Source of the DNA: Allodiplogaster sudhausi
Lineage: Eukaryota > Nematoda > Chromadorea > Rhabditida > Diplogasteridae
Direction: 5' to 3'
Length of the DNA stretch: 64,000 bases
Assembly: GCA_945643635.1 (NCBI GenBank)
Contig: CALZFC010000144.1
Location: forward strand, 186,001-250,000
In this document: positions 35,446 through 46,108 of the stretch, piece by piece
Position numbering within the stretch: position 1 is the first letter of the stretch
Layout: every line of letters begins with the position of its first letter
Translations under genes and position numbers: made by a program
Notes under the pieces: generated by a model
Seen by the model: the letters and a program-made list of their open reading frames with translations, nothing else
Told to the model about the DNA's origin: nothing
Database searches by the model: none

Positions 35446-36543
35446 CAAGTCAATAATGCTCGCTTACAATTATGACTTCTAGCGCTGTAAAAAATTGTTT
35501 TATTATGTCCAAATATGAGCTTTACAGTGTCGTAAAATAATAATTATGTATAGTGCATGAGTAAAAATCTTTTAAAAAATTTATAAATACTTTTTAAAAT
35601 AAAAAAAGAAGTCTCACCGATCCCGCCACCTTGGCCATGGCGCTGTCCTCCTTGGCCTTCTCGAACTCGCGCCGATCGGTCCACTGCGTGAAGCGCACGA
35701 CTTCGACCTGCTTGATCGGAAAGCGCTCCTTGGCGTAGTCGAAGAGCTGATCCGGCGCCACCATCGTGCTGTCCATCTCGTCTGCTGTCTGTGTGAAGGC
35801 CAAGGATACAGTAACCTTCTTCATTTTTAAGATACAGTAATCTTCTAAAATTTCAAGATACAGTAATCTTCTTAATTTCTAAGATACATAAATCTTACTT
35901 TTTAGATACCGTATCATATTTTTTTTTAGATAAAGCTATCCTACTTTTTTTAAAGATAAATTGAAATCTTCTTTATTTTTAGGATATTGTTTTTTTTTTA
36001 AGATACAGCATGACATGTGGCAGAACTTGGCCTCGTTTCCAGAAGCAAAAAAAATGGTTTGCTGAAGTCGACGGTTCTAGAACCGTGCTCTCCGCAAGAT
36101 CTCTTGGATTCACCGCCATCTCTTTTTTTTATCTTTTGCTCTAGGCGCCCACCTCTTGCGTCCTAGCATTGATTCAATTCCTAGCCTCCACCCCAAGCAA
36201 GTATAACGATTCTCATTAAAGAGAGAAAGAGCACTACAAATTAGACCAGCTAGCCTGATCACTGATCACTCATTAATATACCCTATCAATATCACTAATT
36301 CATCATTGAATCAATTATTCACCTGTAGCTTGGCAATGGGTGCTTGTATCTTCTGTAGTACTGGATTGGCATGCTTGGCTGCGGCTGCCGCAGCCTTCTC
36401 GCGTTCGTCTCGCGCGCGCTTTTGCGCGAGGCATGGAACGGCGGTAACGGGGACGGGATGGCGGCGAACCGACTGAGGGCCGAGGTCGTACGGACGAGCC
36501 AGTGTACAAACGCGTGTTGGCTTGTGCTGAAGAGGAGAGGGAA

Positions 36544-36584
<41 letters not shown>

Positions 36585-39500
36585 CGAGAGAGGGGAGAGG
36601 GAGATAGAGGGGGAGGGAGAGGGCGAGAGAGAGAGAGACGGAGAGAAAGAGAGTAAAAATTAGAGAGAGAGAGAGAGAGAGAAAAGGTCATTTTGATTTC
36701 CTCAAATATTAATTGCAAGATAATAACAACCATAAAATGCTAGTGAAAGTGAATAATATATACGGACAAGGATTTTTCTATGAATGGAAGAGTGAGCTCT
36801 CTTCCTTTCAAAGCTATAACATTGTTTTTTTCAATACAATTAGAGAATTACACTTATAGCTAACCATAAGAACTTTCTATAATATCAAGATAGAGAAGGG
36901 CCAAATTGGAGTAATGTTTAATGTCTTTTTCCAATACAGTAACCCTCTCTCTATCTCTCTCTCTCTTGTGGCCACATTGTATTACGCGGTGTAGTAATCT
37001 TAGGAAGAATAAGAAGAACAAGAAGGGCCGAACCAGGAATACAGTAACCCTCTACAATGTTGAGCAGTGCAGTATTCTTAGGAATAAAAAGACGAAGAGC
37101 CGAACCAGATATACCGTAACCCTCTACTGTGTTCAGTAGTACTGTACTGGTATTCATAGTAGGAATGTTATGAATCAAAAGAAAAAAAAGAGTCGAACCA
37201 GGTAGACCAGGAGTCCCGAATCATGCGTAACCTCGATCCAGCCTTCCGGCAGCCGCTCGGTCATGTGCGAGTTGCGGTACTCGAGGATGCGCTTCATGCT
37301 AAAAGTACATAAAATAAAAATATTGTCAAAATATTGACTGTGCGAGAGACAAATCCCATTGAAACCATTGCCAAATACTGATTGTGAGAGCGTAACTCCG
37401 ATTAATGCCATATGTATGTGCTTCTTGCTTTCCTTGATAGCCCTGAACTATTATGTCTAACAAGCTAATAAATATCGTACTCATTGGCAGGGAAGAAAAG
37501 GGTCCATGTAATGCATGACCCCACTTCGGGTTTTTGACCGGCCAAATTTACCCAACTCTGACTTTTGAGTAGAATAAATAACGTCATTTATACAGAAATT
37601 TTTTCCCCTGACCCCCCCCCTTTTTTTACCCTGAACCTATTATCTGAGCGGCGATTTGTTTGAATATGTTTATTTTTAGAAAAAAAAATTTTTTACTACC
37701 CCACCCTGATTTTCGAGCCCAATTTGGGTTTACCCCACCCTACTTTTCCGAGCCATGCATGCACCCTTTTCTTCCCTGCTCATGGGCTAGCCTGAATTAA
37801 GACATATATTCTACATAAAACTCAAAGCAGCATGAATCATTCAATGGAAGAAATGAATGAGATAATGAATGTCACGTACCGCCTGAACACCGCGCCCTTG
37901 GTGCCTTCGATCGCTCGCTCTATCTCGTTATCTTCACCATCCTGTTGCGACGTCTCGTCAGACACGCTGTTCTCTTGATCTTGCATCTCATCGTCTTCTG
38001 AGCTGCAAAGAGACAAGGAGATGTCCAAGACACGACGAATCGAACCTGCGCCGCCACGGCGACAGCGTGGAGGACTAAACACTATACTACTTTGGCCTAG
38101 GAACTAGTGGAGAAAATAACACGCACTTCAAGCAATATCAAATGTTCTGTTTTTCTACTTATTTCTCTGGAAAAGACACCGTAACCGGAGAACTTTTCTG
38201 ACAGTGAGCCATATAAATAATATACCGTAGATAACGACTGAAAAGAATGTGTTGGAAAGCGTAAATCTCTTAAGTTTTCGCTATATATATATATATATTT
38301 TTTTTTAAATAAATCCTGGACAAATATAGTCATAATGAATGAATGAATAATTTTCATTGTATTCGGATGTAGTTAATTAATATAATTAATTACGTTGTCT
38401 TCGTCGAGCCATTGAAGAGATCGCGAACGGGGCATACTGTAGCGCCGTTACTGTTTCGCGGCCGTTTTGGCGCCGGCTCGCCTGTCGCGGACTCTTCTGG
38501 ATGTGGCTGTGGCCGTGGCGCGGACGACGACGAGGAGGAGATCAACGAAGAGTTCTTGTTTGTTTCTTCTTCCTCTTTTTCTTCGTCACCATTCACTTCC
38601 ATCGCATCCTCGTCGTCGCAATTTGCAGAGATCTGGAAAGTATATGGAGCTATTACAAATTCTATTCTCAAATAAATAAGATGAGCATTAGACATCCTTT
38701 TCATGGTAGAGTTCATGGGTGATTCTTGAAAAAAAAAGAAATAGGGAATAAATGGCAAAATACTAAATATACGAGATAATTGGCCGTTCGAAATGTGGAA
38801 AGCTGATTCGGAAGGAAGAGCAGGATAGAGCGAGAGGGAGATGGGAGAGAGAGAGAGAAAGGGAGAAGTGCTAGAGATAAAAAGACATGTGAGAGGGGTT
38901 ACGGTGAGTGAAGGGAGTGAAGGGCCCGGAAGAGGCCTCCGAGGTGGCAGAGAGGGGTCGATCTTGCATTCTGCATGACCCCCCTTCTGCTACCCCGGCA
39001 GTCCCATTCGATCAGTGGCCTGCTCAAGGAGAGACTCTGCTACTGTGCTTCAGCAGTTCTGTTCTGAAGAACACCCAATGAGCAACAGCTCACAATATAA
39101 GTGGAATCACTCAGCCTTAAATGGCGACTTCTAACCTTTTGAATAGGGTCATGACAAGGATTTCTACATCATTTTCATAAAGGCCGTCCATCATCAACTA
39201 CACACACACGCACAAATAAACAAGAGTCTTTCACAAGAATTTAAAAATTAAGCCTAATAATAATTAAATCGCAATAAATACTTCTGAGGAGAACGCTGAA
39301 ATTTCTCCGATCACTTTCGTCGAAAGCGTCATACGAGAGTGATATTGGCTGGTAAAAGGCAAAACCAATAAAACGGAATAATAACTGGCGAGGAAAATAG
39401 CGAGTTAAGTAACGTCTAATTGCGTACCGGATCTTCATCGAGTTGCGCGAGCAGTATGCGAAGCTCTTCTCGCTTCCGTTCGAGTTCGATGAGGTCGTCG

Positions 39501-39754
39501 TCGGCTTGGTCCGCTTGGTCGTCCACTCGGTCATCTCCATCCTCGACGTGGTCGCCTCCCGCCTCGCCGTCGCTCTCCTCTTCGACAAGGCCCTCGTCAT
39601 CGTCGTCTTCGTCTTGTTGTTGCTCGCTGTCATGCGGAGGAGGATGATGCTGGCTCTCGTGGCTCTCCTGGCTAGCCTCATTCATAGCAGCCTCCTTGAT
39701 GGCCTCAATCATATGTATGTCAATTTCTCGGTTTCTACTCCAATTCATGCACAT
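30239..39754 (-). CDS. pasha: Pasha/DGCR8, RNA-binding partner of Drosha
   Basis: Microprocessor subunit: binds primary microRNA hairpins in the nucleus and positions Drosha. Fourteen exons with agreeing phases: 39754-39428, 38632-38394, 38002-37880, 37298-37199, 36526-36323, 35788-35618, 35216-35059, 34525-34473, 33994-33915, 33459-33289, 32995-32903, 31519-31367, 30963-30826, 30460-30239; about 743 residues. Acidic N-terminus; WW-like LPEGWIEVTHDSGLLVYL; heme-region RPYDLGPQ and VPCL (the Pro-Cys pair that ligates heme in human DGCR8); dsRBD1 with TSVTILHEYVQKV and GLNKKTAKLGAAKSALE; dsRBD2 with ECKNMKDGKQRAAQAVL and HPCITKWGGLLRLYG; a Drosha-binding-like helix (NMAVLAKLRMEMAKV). The C-terminus is unusual: a proline run of about 14. 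Start choice is uncertain (ATG at 39754 or 39748, or 39706 region). The 53-bp exon 34525-34473 is supported mainly by phase. Confidence 0.92.
31795..32050. repeat. about 40-bp minisatellite in a pasha intron
   Basis: About six to seven imperfect units containing AGGGCCTACTATATACCTC and AGAATCAAAA. A last unit continues at 32874-32902, so the foldback element at 32053-32873 has split the array. Confidence 0.9.
32263..32336 (+). other. tRNA-Arg-like sequence (left arm), probably not functional
   Basis: Contains an A-box-like stretch (AAGGCGAAGTGGATAAGGCG), TCTGACT at the anticodon stem, and a B-box-like GAGTTCGACTTC. The anticodon loop is a T run and the acceptor stem does not pair well. A tRNA-derived relic rather than a gene. 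Confidence 0.5.
32585..32662 (-). other. tRNA-Arg-like sequence (right arm), probably not functional
   Basis: Inverted copy of the left-arm block. Here the A-box region reads GGCGCAGTGGATAAGGCG, closer to a real tRNA-Arg, but the anticodon loop is equally degraded. Confidence 0.5.
33587..33760. mobile_element. possible degenerate MITE in a pasha intron
   Basis: Ends read GGGGGAGGTCCGAAC on the left and CTCGGACCACCCATTTTTTC on the right, an imperfect inverted repeat, with internal echoed motifs CGCAATTTTTG and CCAATTTTTGCG. No target duplication identified. Confidence 0.4.
34339..34660. repeat. two local duplications flanking and copying the edge of pasha exon 34473-34525
   Basis: GTTGACCAGTGGCTCCTCCT occurs at about 34339 and 34412. 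Separately, GAGCTCCTTTAATGTAAACA plus the next 35 bases, which covers the acceptor of the 53-bp exon, is repeated at about 34576-34640 as CGAGCTTCTTTAATGTAAAC. The exon edge therefore exists twice. Confidence 0.85.
34961..35085. repeat. triplicated pasha exon 3' edge and donor
   Basis: The 3' end of exon 35059-35216 with its donor (plus-strand ACCTCTGCTCGATGAACTCG) is repeated twice more downstream of the exon, at about 34960 (ACCTCTGCTCGATCAACTCG) and 35007 (ACCTCTGCTCAATAAACTCG), spaced about 47 bp apart. Only the right-hand copy joins the rest of the exon. Confidence 0.85.
35223..35448. repeat. (GA)n tract abutting a pasha acceptor
   Basis: Purine-rich on +, so pyrimidine-rich in the pasha sense strand. 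Ends within a few bases of the acceptor of exon 35059-35216 and so supplies its polypyrimidine tract. Confidence 0.95.
36541..36685. repeat. (GA)n tract abutting a pasha acceptor
   Basis: Same arrangement as at 35223-35448, next to exon 36323-36526. Confidence 0.95.
37488..37783. mobile_element. about 295-bp MITE in a pasha intron
   Basis: Left end GGCAGGGAAGAAAAGGGTCC and right end CACCCTTTTCTTCCCTGCT form near-perfect terminal inverted repeats of about 22 bp; TCAT-containing flanks may be the target duplication. The interior has C-rich blocks (CCCCACTTCGGG, GACCCCCCCCC). Inserted between the WW-region exon and the preceding exon. Confidence 0.75.
38820..39427. other. first pasha intron (part)
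   Basis: The intron between exons 39754-39428 and 38632-38394. Holds a GA-rich stretch at 38823-38870, a GC-rich block at 38915-39060 of unknown identity and (CA)n near 39198. No separate gene supported. Confidence 0.4.
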
Positions 39755-40011
39755 TTATTTTAAAAAAAAACCCCCGGTGTCTGAAACTGAAAGTGAGTAG
39801 TAAGAGCGAGCGAACAAGGCAAGGCCACGGCAAAGATATATATTTTAATTATTATTATTATTTTAAGACAGTTTCATATGTCCAATTATATCAACATAAA
39901 TTCATGCACATTTATAAAAAAAAAACCCGGTGTCTGAAACTGAAAGCGAGTAGTCACAAGGCAAGGTTACGGCAAAGATATATATTTTAATTATTATTTC
40001 AAAACAGTTTG
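39744..40011. repeat. tandem duplication of about 150 bp at the pasha 5' end
   Basis: A block starting with AATTCATGCACATTTAT and continuing through GGTGTCTGAAACTGAAAG, GGCAAAGATATATATTTTAA and an (ATT)n run occurs at 39744-39872 and again at 39900-40011 (about 85% identical). The first copy includes the upstream-most pasha ATG codons, so the duplication covers the presumed pasha 5' end between two divergent genes. Confidence 0.85.
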
Positions 40012-40409
40012 AATTTGACGCCGTACACACTGCGCGCTGAACTGCGCGAAGTATATATACGCAGGATTGTCATAGAATAACTAAATGAATGCGGGGAAAA
40101 CGTCGATATGAACAAGGACAAAGCAGAAAAAAGGCATCCAGAAAAGTCTTGAATCATGGCAAGCTTGGTTTCTTCGAGGACGGTGCCCAAACCTACCGTA
40201 GTAACCCACCGTTCTCAGCGCACCGGAAATTGCACCTAAATTATAAGAGTATATCTAATCACACGCTCGGTTTATTTCCAATTTCATATTTAATCTTCTC
40301 TTTTTAATGCTTAATCATTTTTGGATTCTTCTGTTTCTTGATGATTACCTTGTAAGTTGCTATCATGTTTCCTTGATTTGATTTGTGTTCTTGCTCACTG
40401 TTGATATCA

Positions 40410-40507
<98 letters not shown>

Positions 40508-40602
40508 TCATTTTCTCCTTCATTCCCTCCCCCTCTATCTGTCTATCTAATTCTCTTTCGTTCTCCCCTCTCTATATAATCATCTCTCTCTGTCTCTCTC
40601 TA

Positions 40603-40644
<42 letters not shown>

Positions 40645-40850
40645 TCCCTATGCTACAACGGCGCGCACCTTCATAACGTAAGAGTGTCTCAACAGACACG
40701 GAAATGGCGCGTATTCTCGCACACTTTCTCACAACTACATCTCAATCGGGGGGACATAAGAGACGAGAGGAGAGGCCGTGAGATTCTCTCTCTCTCTCTC
40801 TCTTCTCAAGCATCAAAGATTCCACAACCTTCCCTCCGAGAACTAAAACA
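40012..40850. other. divergent promoter region between pasha and the fatty acid hydroxylase gene
   Basis: About 0.8 kb between two divergently transcribed genes. Contains long (CT)n runs at 40412-40504 and 40580-40650 and a TATATATA near 40051. No exon supported. Probably holds both promoters. Confidence 0.5.
40412..40650. repeat. (CT)n tracts upstream of the hydroxylase gene
   Basis: Two CT-dinucleotide runs with a mixed pyrimidine stretch between. Located 200-440 bp before the hydroxylase ATG. Confidence 0.95.
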
Positions 40851-42389
40851 ATGTCGCTTAACCAAGAAGTTCCCATGCTGCAGCACGCCTGGGACTACGT
40901 TAGGGTATGCCTGACTGAGATTATACTTGTTTTTGTAATATTTTCCGAATAAAATATCTTGTTTTGTCCATTAGAGTCCTTTGTTTCTTAGAATGGTAAC
41001 GAAAACATCCTATCATCTCCGCTGTTCTATCAGCTTATGCATTTGCTGATATATCTGCCGATTTCGCTTGCCATTACAGGTTTTTGGACTTTTTGAGTAT
41101 TGAGAAACAGAAAGGCTGAGGGGGGAAATAGAGAAAAAGAGAGAGAGAGCGAAAGAGAGACAATGAAGTGCGAGGTGTGGGAAAAAAAACGAATGAGAAT
41201 GGGAGAGAAAAAGAGAACGAGAGAGTGCGAGAGATAATGAATGATGGAAAGATAAGCAAAGATAGCAAGAGAGTGAGAGAGAGAGAGAGAGAACAGCGAG
41301 AGGTTCATGGAGAAGAAGGAAAACAATAATTTCAAAATGTAGTTAAATATTTTTTCTTGCCTCTCTGGCAGCAATCGAGCTCGTCGACTTCAGCATCATT
41401 CGCAAGTACAAGATTCAGCAGAACAAGAAAGTAGAATGGAAGGATGTCATGGATGTCGCGGGCATGTTCGCGTCTTCCTTTCACTGGTTTGACATTTGAA
41501 ACTTTAAAAAAAAAATTTTTATTTTTTTTATGCATTAAAAAAATTTTTTTTCACTGATGCTGTACAAATAATTTCTTTTATTTTTTATTTTATAAATTTC
41601 CATCTACACCTTTCGACTTATTCATATATTTAATATTCAAGATGTTCAATTTTTTTGCAGGACAATTGCCTTCATAACTCTTATGTACTTTGCCGTCAGG
41701 ACATATCCGGTTGGTCTGAACATACATAAGTGCAATGTTTATTATATGCAGAATATCGACAAGAAAAATATTAGTTAATTAATTAATTAATTAGTTTTCG
41801 ATAGTAAACAATAAGATATAAAGAAATATGAATAAGTATATTTAAAAAAAAACATGTAAAAGGTCCCTAGTCTCGCGCCAAGCTTCACCGAATTGGCATT
41901 GCACACCGCTTTCCTGTTGTTCATCTACGACACTGTCTACGGCGCTTTTCATCTGCTCTGCCACAAGGTTGGCTTCTGCTCCTTCTCTACTACGTATCTC
42001 TCTTTCTCTCTCTTTCTCTCTTTCACTCACTCTCTCTCTAAAAACTTATTAACATTATTTATTACACATTTATATTTATCTTTTTACGGCATTATTCACA
42101 ATTAAGTCTTCGTTCTTGTCTGAAATTTATAATTTAAAAAAAATTATAATTATTTTATTTATTTGTTAGCTAAATAATTAATTAATTAATCCATTCTTCG
42201 TTTCAAGATCAAGTGGCTCTATCGCTGGTGTCACAGCATGCATCACAAGTACGACGCGCCCTTCGCACTCTCAGGCATGATTGTCCACCCCTTCGAGGCC
42301 TTCTTCCTCATTTGTCTAATCACGGTTAGCATTCTCTCTCTGTTTATCTCTCTCCCACTCCCTCTCTCTCCCACTCTCCCTATCTGGTA

Positions 42390-42430
<41 letters not shown>

Positions 42431-42667
42431 CCTCTCTTCCAGGCTCTTCCGTTCCTCTTTGACGCACATCCGTTGAAGGTCATCACATTTCAGACTGCTG
42501 TCGCCGTTATCACAATTGAGGTTTTAAATCCACTTTATTTAGTTATCATCATAGGCGAAGTTTAGTGATAAAAGTACAAATCATATGTATTGCCGCTTCT
42601 CCTTTTCTTTGTCTCTATCCGTCATCTCTCTTTCACTCTCTCTCCCTCTCTCTCTCCCTCTCTCTCA

Positions 42668-42706
<39 letters not shown>

Positions 42707-42857
42707 AGGGCCACATGGGCTACGATTTCCCCTTCCTCCTTCATCGCATTCTTCCCTTCTACTCTGGCGCACCCTCGCACGACATGCACCACAGTCGACC
42801 GGTCACCTGCTACCAGCCCTTCTTCAACCACTGGGACCGACTATTTGGCAAGCGATA

Positions 42858-42904
<47 letters not shown>

Positions 42905-43274
42905 CTCTCCTTATCGCACTCTCTTTCCATCTCTCTCTCCCTTTCCTTATCACACTCTCTCAATCCCTCTCTCTCTCCTTCTCCTCACACTGTCTTAATC
43001 TCTCTCCATCTCTCTCTCTCTCATTATTTCTGATTTTGCCTATTTTGCTATCAATTTTTAAAAGAATTTTAAAAGTATAATTTTCTCCACTTTCAGTTAA
43101 TCTTCCTACTAATATCTCGATGTAAAATGATAATGACCGGCTAAAAATAAAAATTAAAAAAAATGAAATTAATACATAAAAATAATAAATATTCCATGAA
43201 CGCATGTGCCGCTCGCGCAGCTGCTGGAGATGCGCACCAAGATGTACGGCGCGAAGGCGGAGAAGCGCGATTGA
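40851..43274 (+). CDS. fatty acid hydroxylase superfamily membrane protein
   Basis: Di-iron oxygenase family that includes sterol C4-methyl oxidases, sterol desaturases and FAXDC2-like proteins; acts in the ER membrane. Exons with agreeing phases: 40851-40904, 40992-41079, 41372-41486, 41661-41709, 41863-41967, 42208-42324, 42443-42520, 42709-about 42847, and a last exon 43221-43274 (TGA). The three histidine boxes are present: HLLCH, HSMHH and HDMHH, with hydrophobic segments ([35 protein letters not shown]). The exon ending DRLFG has GCAAG, a possible GC-AG donor, but its phase does not match the last exon, so a small exon may be missing. About 290 residues. Substrate not predictable; closest in feel to FAXDC2. 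Confidence 0.88.
41138..41295. repeat. GA-rich intronic tract
   Basis: Purine-rich on + in the hydroxylase intron between 41079 and 41372. Confidence 0.85.
42336..42708. repeat. (CT)n tracts abutting two hydroxylase acceptors
   Basis: Runs at 42336-42432 and 42601-42701 end 8-10 bases before the acceptors at 42442 and 42708, so they act as the polypyrimidine tracts. Confidence 0.9.
42858..43025. repeat. (CT)n tract, last hydroxylase intron
   Basis: CT-rich run directly after the DRLFG exon. Confidence 0.9.
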
Positions 43275-43651
43275 TAATGAGTGATAATGAGCTGTCTCAT
43301 TAATTGGCTCAATGTTCTGTACTATGCTTTCCTTTTCTTACTTGCTCATGGAAAGAATAAACAATGTACAAGTGCTTTGCCGTCAAACTTTCATCCATTT
43401 GCAGTAAAAAAAAAACAACACTATGAACTGACAATGAGCGGGATAGCAAGAAATAATAAAGAGAGTGAGAGAGAGAGAAAGAGATAGAGAGAGAGATAAA
43501 TAGATTTTTATTTCTTTTTATTCCGGATCGTAATTAAATTCCAACAATAAAGGTCTACAGCATACCCAACCCGGGGGGGGGGGTTGGAGAGAGGATTGTA
43601 GATGATACGGAAGTCGCTAATAGTAGTGTCTCTAGAATACTTGAACCCGCT

Positions 43652-43738
<87 letters not shown>

Positions 43739-43810
43739 TTTCCTGTTCAGTGAACACCTGGTACAAGGCTCGCGTGTGTACTCTCCCTCTCTCTCTGTCA
43801 CCCTCTGTCC

Positions 43811-43848
<38 letters not shown>

Positions 43849-44190
43849 TTCTCTCTCTGTCTCTCTCTCCTTCTCCAGTTCTCTCTCTCTCACTCTCTCC
43901 TTCTATCTGTGAGTCTCGGATGGCTAGCCGAAGAGTGCCATGAGGCACTCTTTTTTAACTAAAGCACTGGCATCATCACTCCCGGTCAGATCTCAAGATT
44001 TGTTTGTATCTCCGTTTCTCACACTCTTTCTTCCAATCACTTCTATATCTCCCTCTCTCTCTCTCTCGCTCTCTCTCCTCTGTTACGCGTGCTCTGGCGA
44101 CTTGTCTTTTTTTAACGCCTGGCTCACTTGTCTCTCTTTCTCTCTCCTTCACTCTCTCCTCTCCCTCTCTCTCTCTTACTCTCTCCTCTT

Positions 44191-44233
<43 letters not shown>

Positions 44234-44289
44234 CTCGCTGTATCTATCTCACTCTCTCCCTCTCTCTCTCGCTCTCTTTCTTTCCTATT

Positions 44290-44340
<51 letters not shown>

Positions 44341-45490
44341 AAAGTTCAAGGGCATCTTCTGCATTCGGCCGGCGTTGCTTTAGCCCCGCAGCTGTTCTCG
44401 CCCTCTCACTACTTTATAATCTCCTCCTCCTCTCACCCCCCTTTCAGAAACATTTATTCGTTCTCATCTGATTCTTCTGATTCAGAGCAACATCCAACTC
44501 CTTCCAAATGTGCCCGTGCGGATCAAAAGGCTCACACTCATGGTCACCCAATGAGATATTCTGCGGATTTTTTTTAAATTTAAAATTGTAATCTTTTATT
44601 GAGCGTTACATTAATTTTCTTTAAAAAATATGAATCTAATGATAAATGCTTCGCTATTTTAGCGCGAATTGTGACTTTCATTCTATAAAATAGATTTATA
44701 TGTATCTTCCCAAATATATGTATATACGTGTGCAAGTCGTGCAGAGTGCATTAACGATTTGCCTCTCTCTGCCTCTCTCGCTCTCTCTTTCCTCTTTCTT
44801 TCCCTCTCATCCTCTCGTTCTCATCCCTTTAAATTCTCCTAGAATTTTTCATTCCAATCACTCTTTTTCCCCTATCTTCATGCACACATTTCATTCCCAC
44901 ACACTGTGGCATCTCACCTGTTGTTTGCAAGCTTAATCTCCTCTCCCCCTCTCACCTCTCTCGTTCTCCCTTTCTCTCTCTCTCCATCACTCTCTCTCTT
45001 TTCTCTCTCCCATTCTCTCCACTTTCTCTCCACTTTCTCTCTCCCTCCTGTTTCCCTCCTCTTCCTCTGTAAAACCTTTTCTAAGCCTCAAGCCCTTCCG
45101 GCTCCCAACCGCACGATAGATTGATTGTGATCTGCCTATGCTTGCGAGCAAGCATAAGAACGAACATCAGTGTGCGAGAAAAATTGTGCGAGAAAAATTG
45201 CCTCTTATTCTCGGGGCCTCTCGCTAAACTCTCTTAAAAATTACACAATATTCTTACTCTTCAAAAGTAACTACAAAAAATGGATGAAATTCTGACCTGA
45301 TTCACACGTATACTACTTCGAGACATATCGATTGTTTTTGGTTGTCTACTGGAATTCGTTAAATATGTATTACATTTTATTCAGCAACTTTTACTGTTCA
45401 GCCGCGCGGATATCTTTAAAAGAAAAGTTTACTGGATCTGTCCCTTTGATCTTCGCCGCATGACGTCATCGATGCTGGCTTGATCAGCAA
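43275..45490. other. intergenic, dominated by (CT)n microsatellites
   Basis: About 2.2 kb with (GA)n at 43460-43500 and CT-rich tracts at 43652-43915, 44050-44335 and 44760-45060. A G run (CCCGGGGGGGGGG) lies at 43570. Long open frames here read only Leu-Ser repeats and are not genes. 3' UTR of the hydroxylase gene (AATAAACAATG near 43356) and the promoter of the next gene must lie here. Confidence 0.7.
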
Positions 45491-46075
45491 ATGGAGCGGC
45501 CGCTTTCGAGAGCGGCGACGCCGCAGCCATGGCACGGCTGCTGCACGGACGAGCAGCGGCGAAAGGTCAGAGCGAACTTTTGACGAGAGTGACAAAAGTT
45601 CAGCGCGAATGTTTGATGACGAAAGTTCAAAAGTTGGGGAAATGTTCAACGAAAGTTCAGCGAACTTTCAACGACCTATGAGAGAGTGTGAGAGAGAGAG
45701 AGAAACTACTAGTCATTAAATATTATTAATGAGTCCATAAAATTTTCTTTATAAAGAAAAACAAAAGCTTGTGATAGAAAAAAAGAAAAAGAAAAAGAAG
45801 ACAACAAAGAAATACAGGTCATTTCGTGCGCCGTACGCAGTATCTTTCCGACGCTCGTGCTCAATGAGGACGTCGATCCGCGTATCAAAGAGCTCATCTA
45901 TTACGTGCAGCGGCTCGAGCTCAAGCTCTTCGAGGCGGCCGCAGACTATGTCAGATTTTTCTAGATTTTCATTTCATTTATTTTCTTGAGATTTATTTAT
46001 TTATTGTTTAGCTTACATGAAAATATCTCTCAATGTCGTCCTTGTAGGAGTCATTTCTGATTGTGAGATTGAGAA

Positions 46076-46108
<33 letters not shown>

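Noticed and set aside
42585..44577. Leu-Ser and Arg-Glu repeat frames
   Set aside because: Translations of (CT)n/(GA)n microsatellites.
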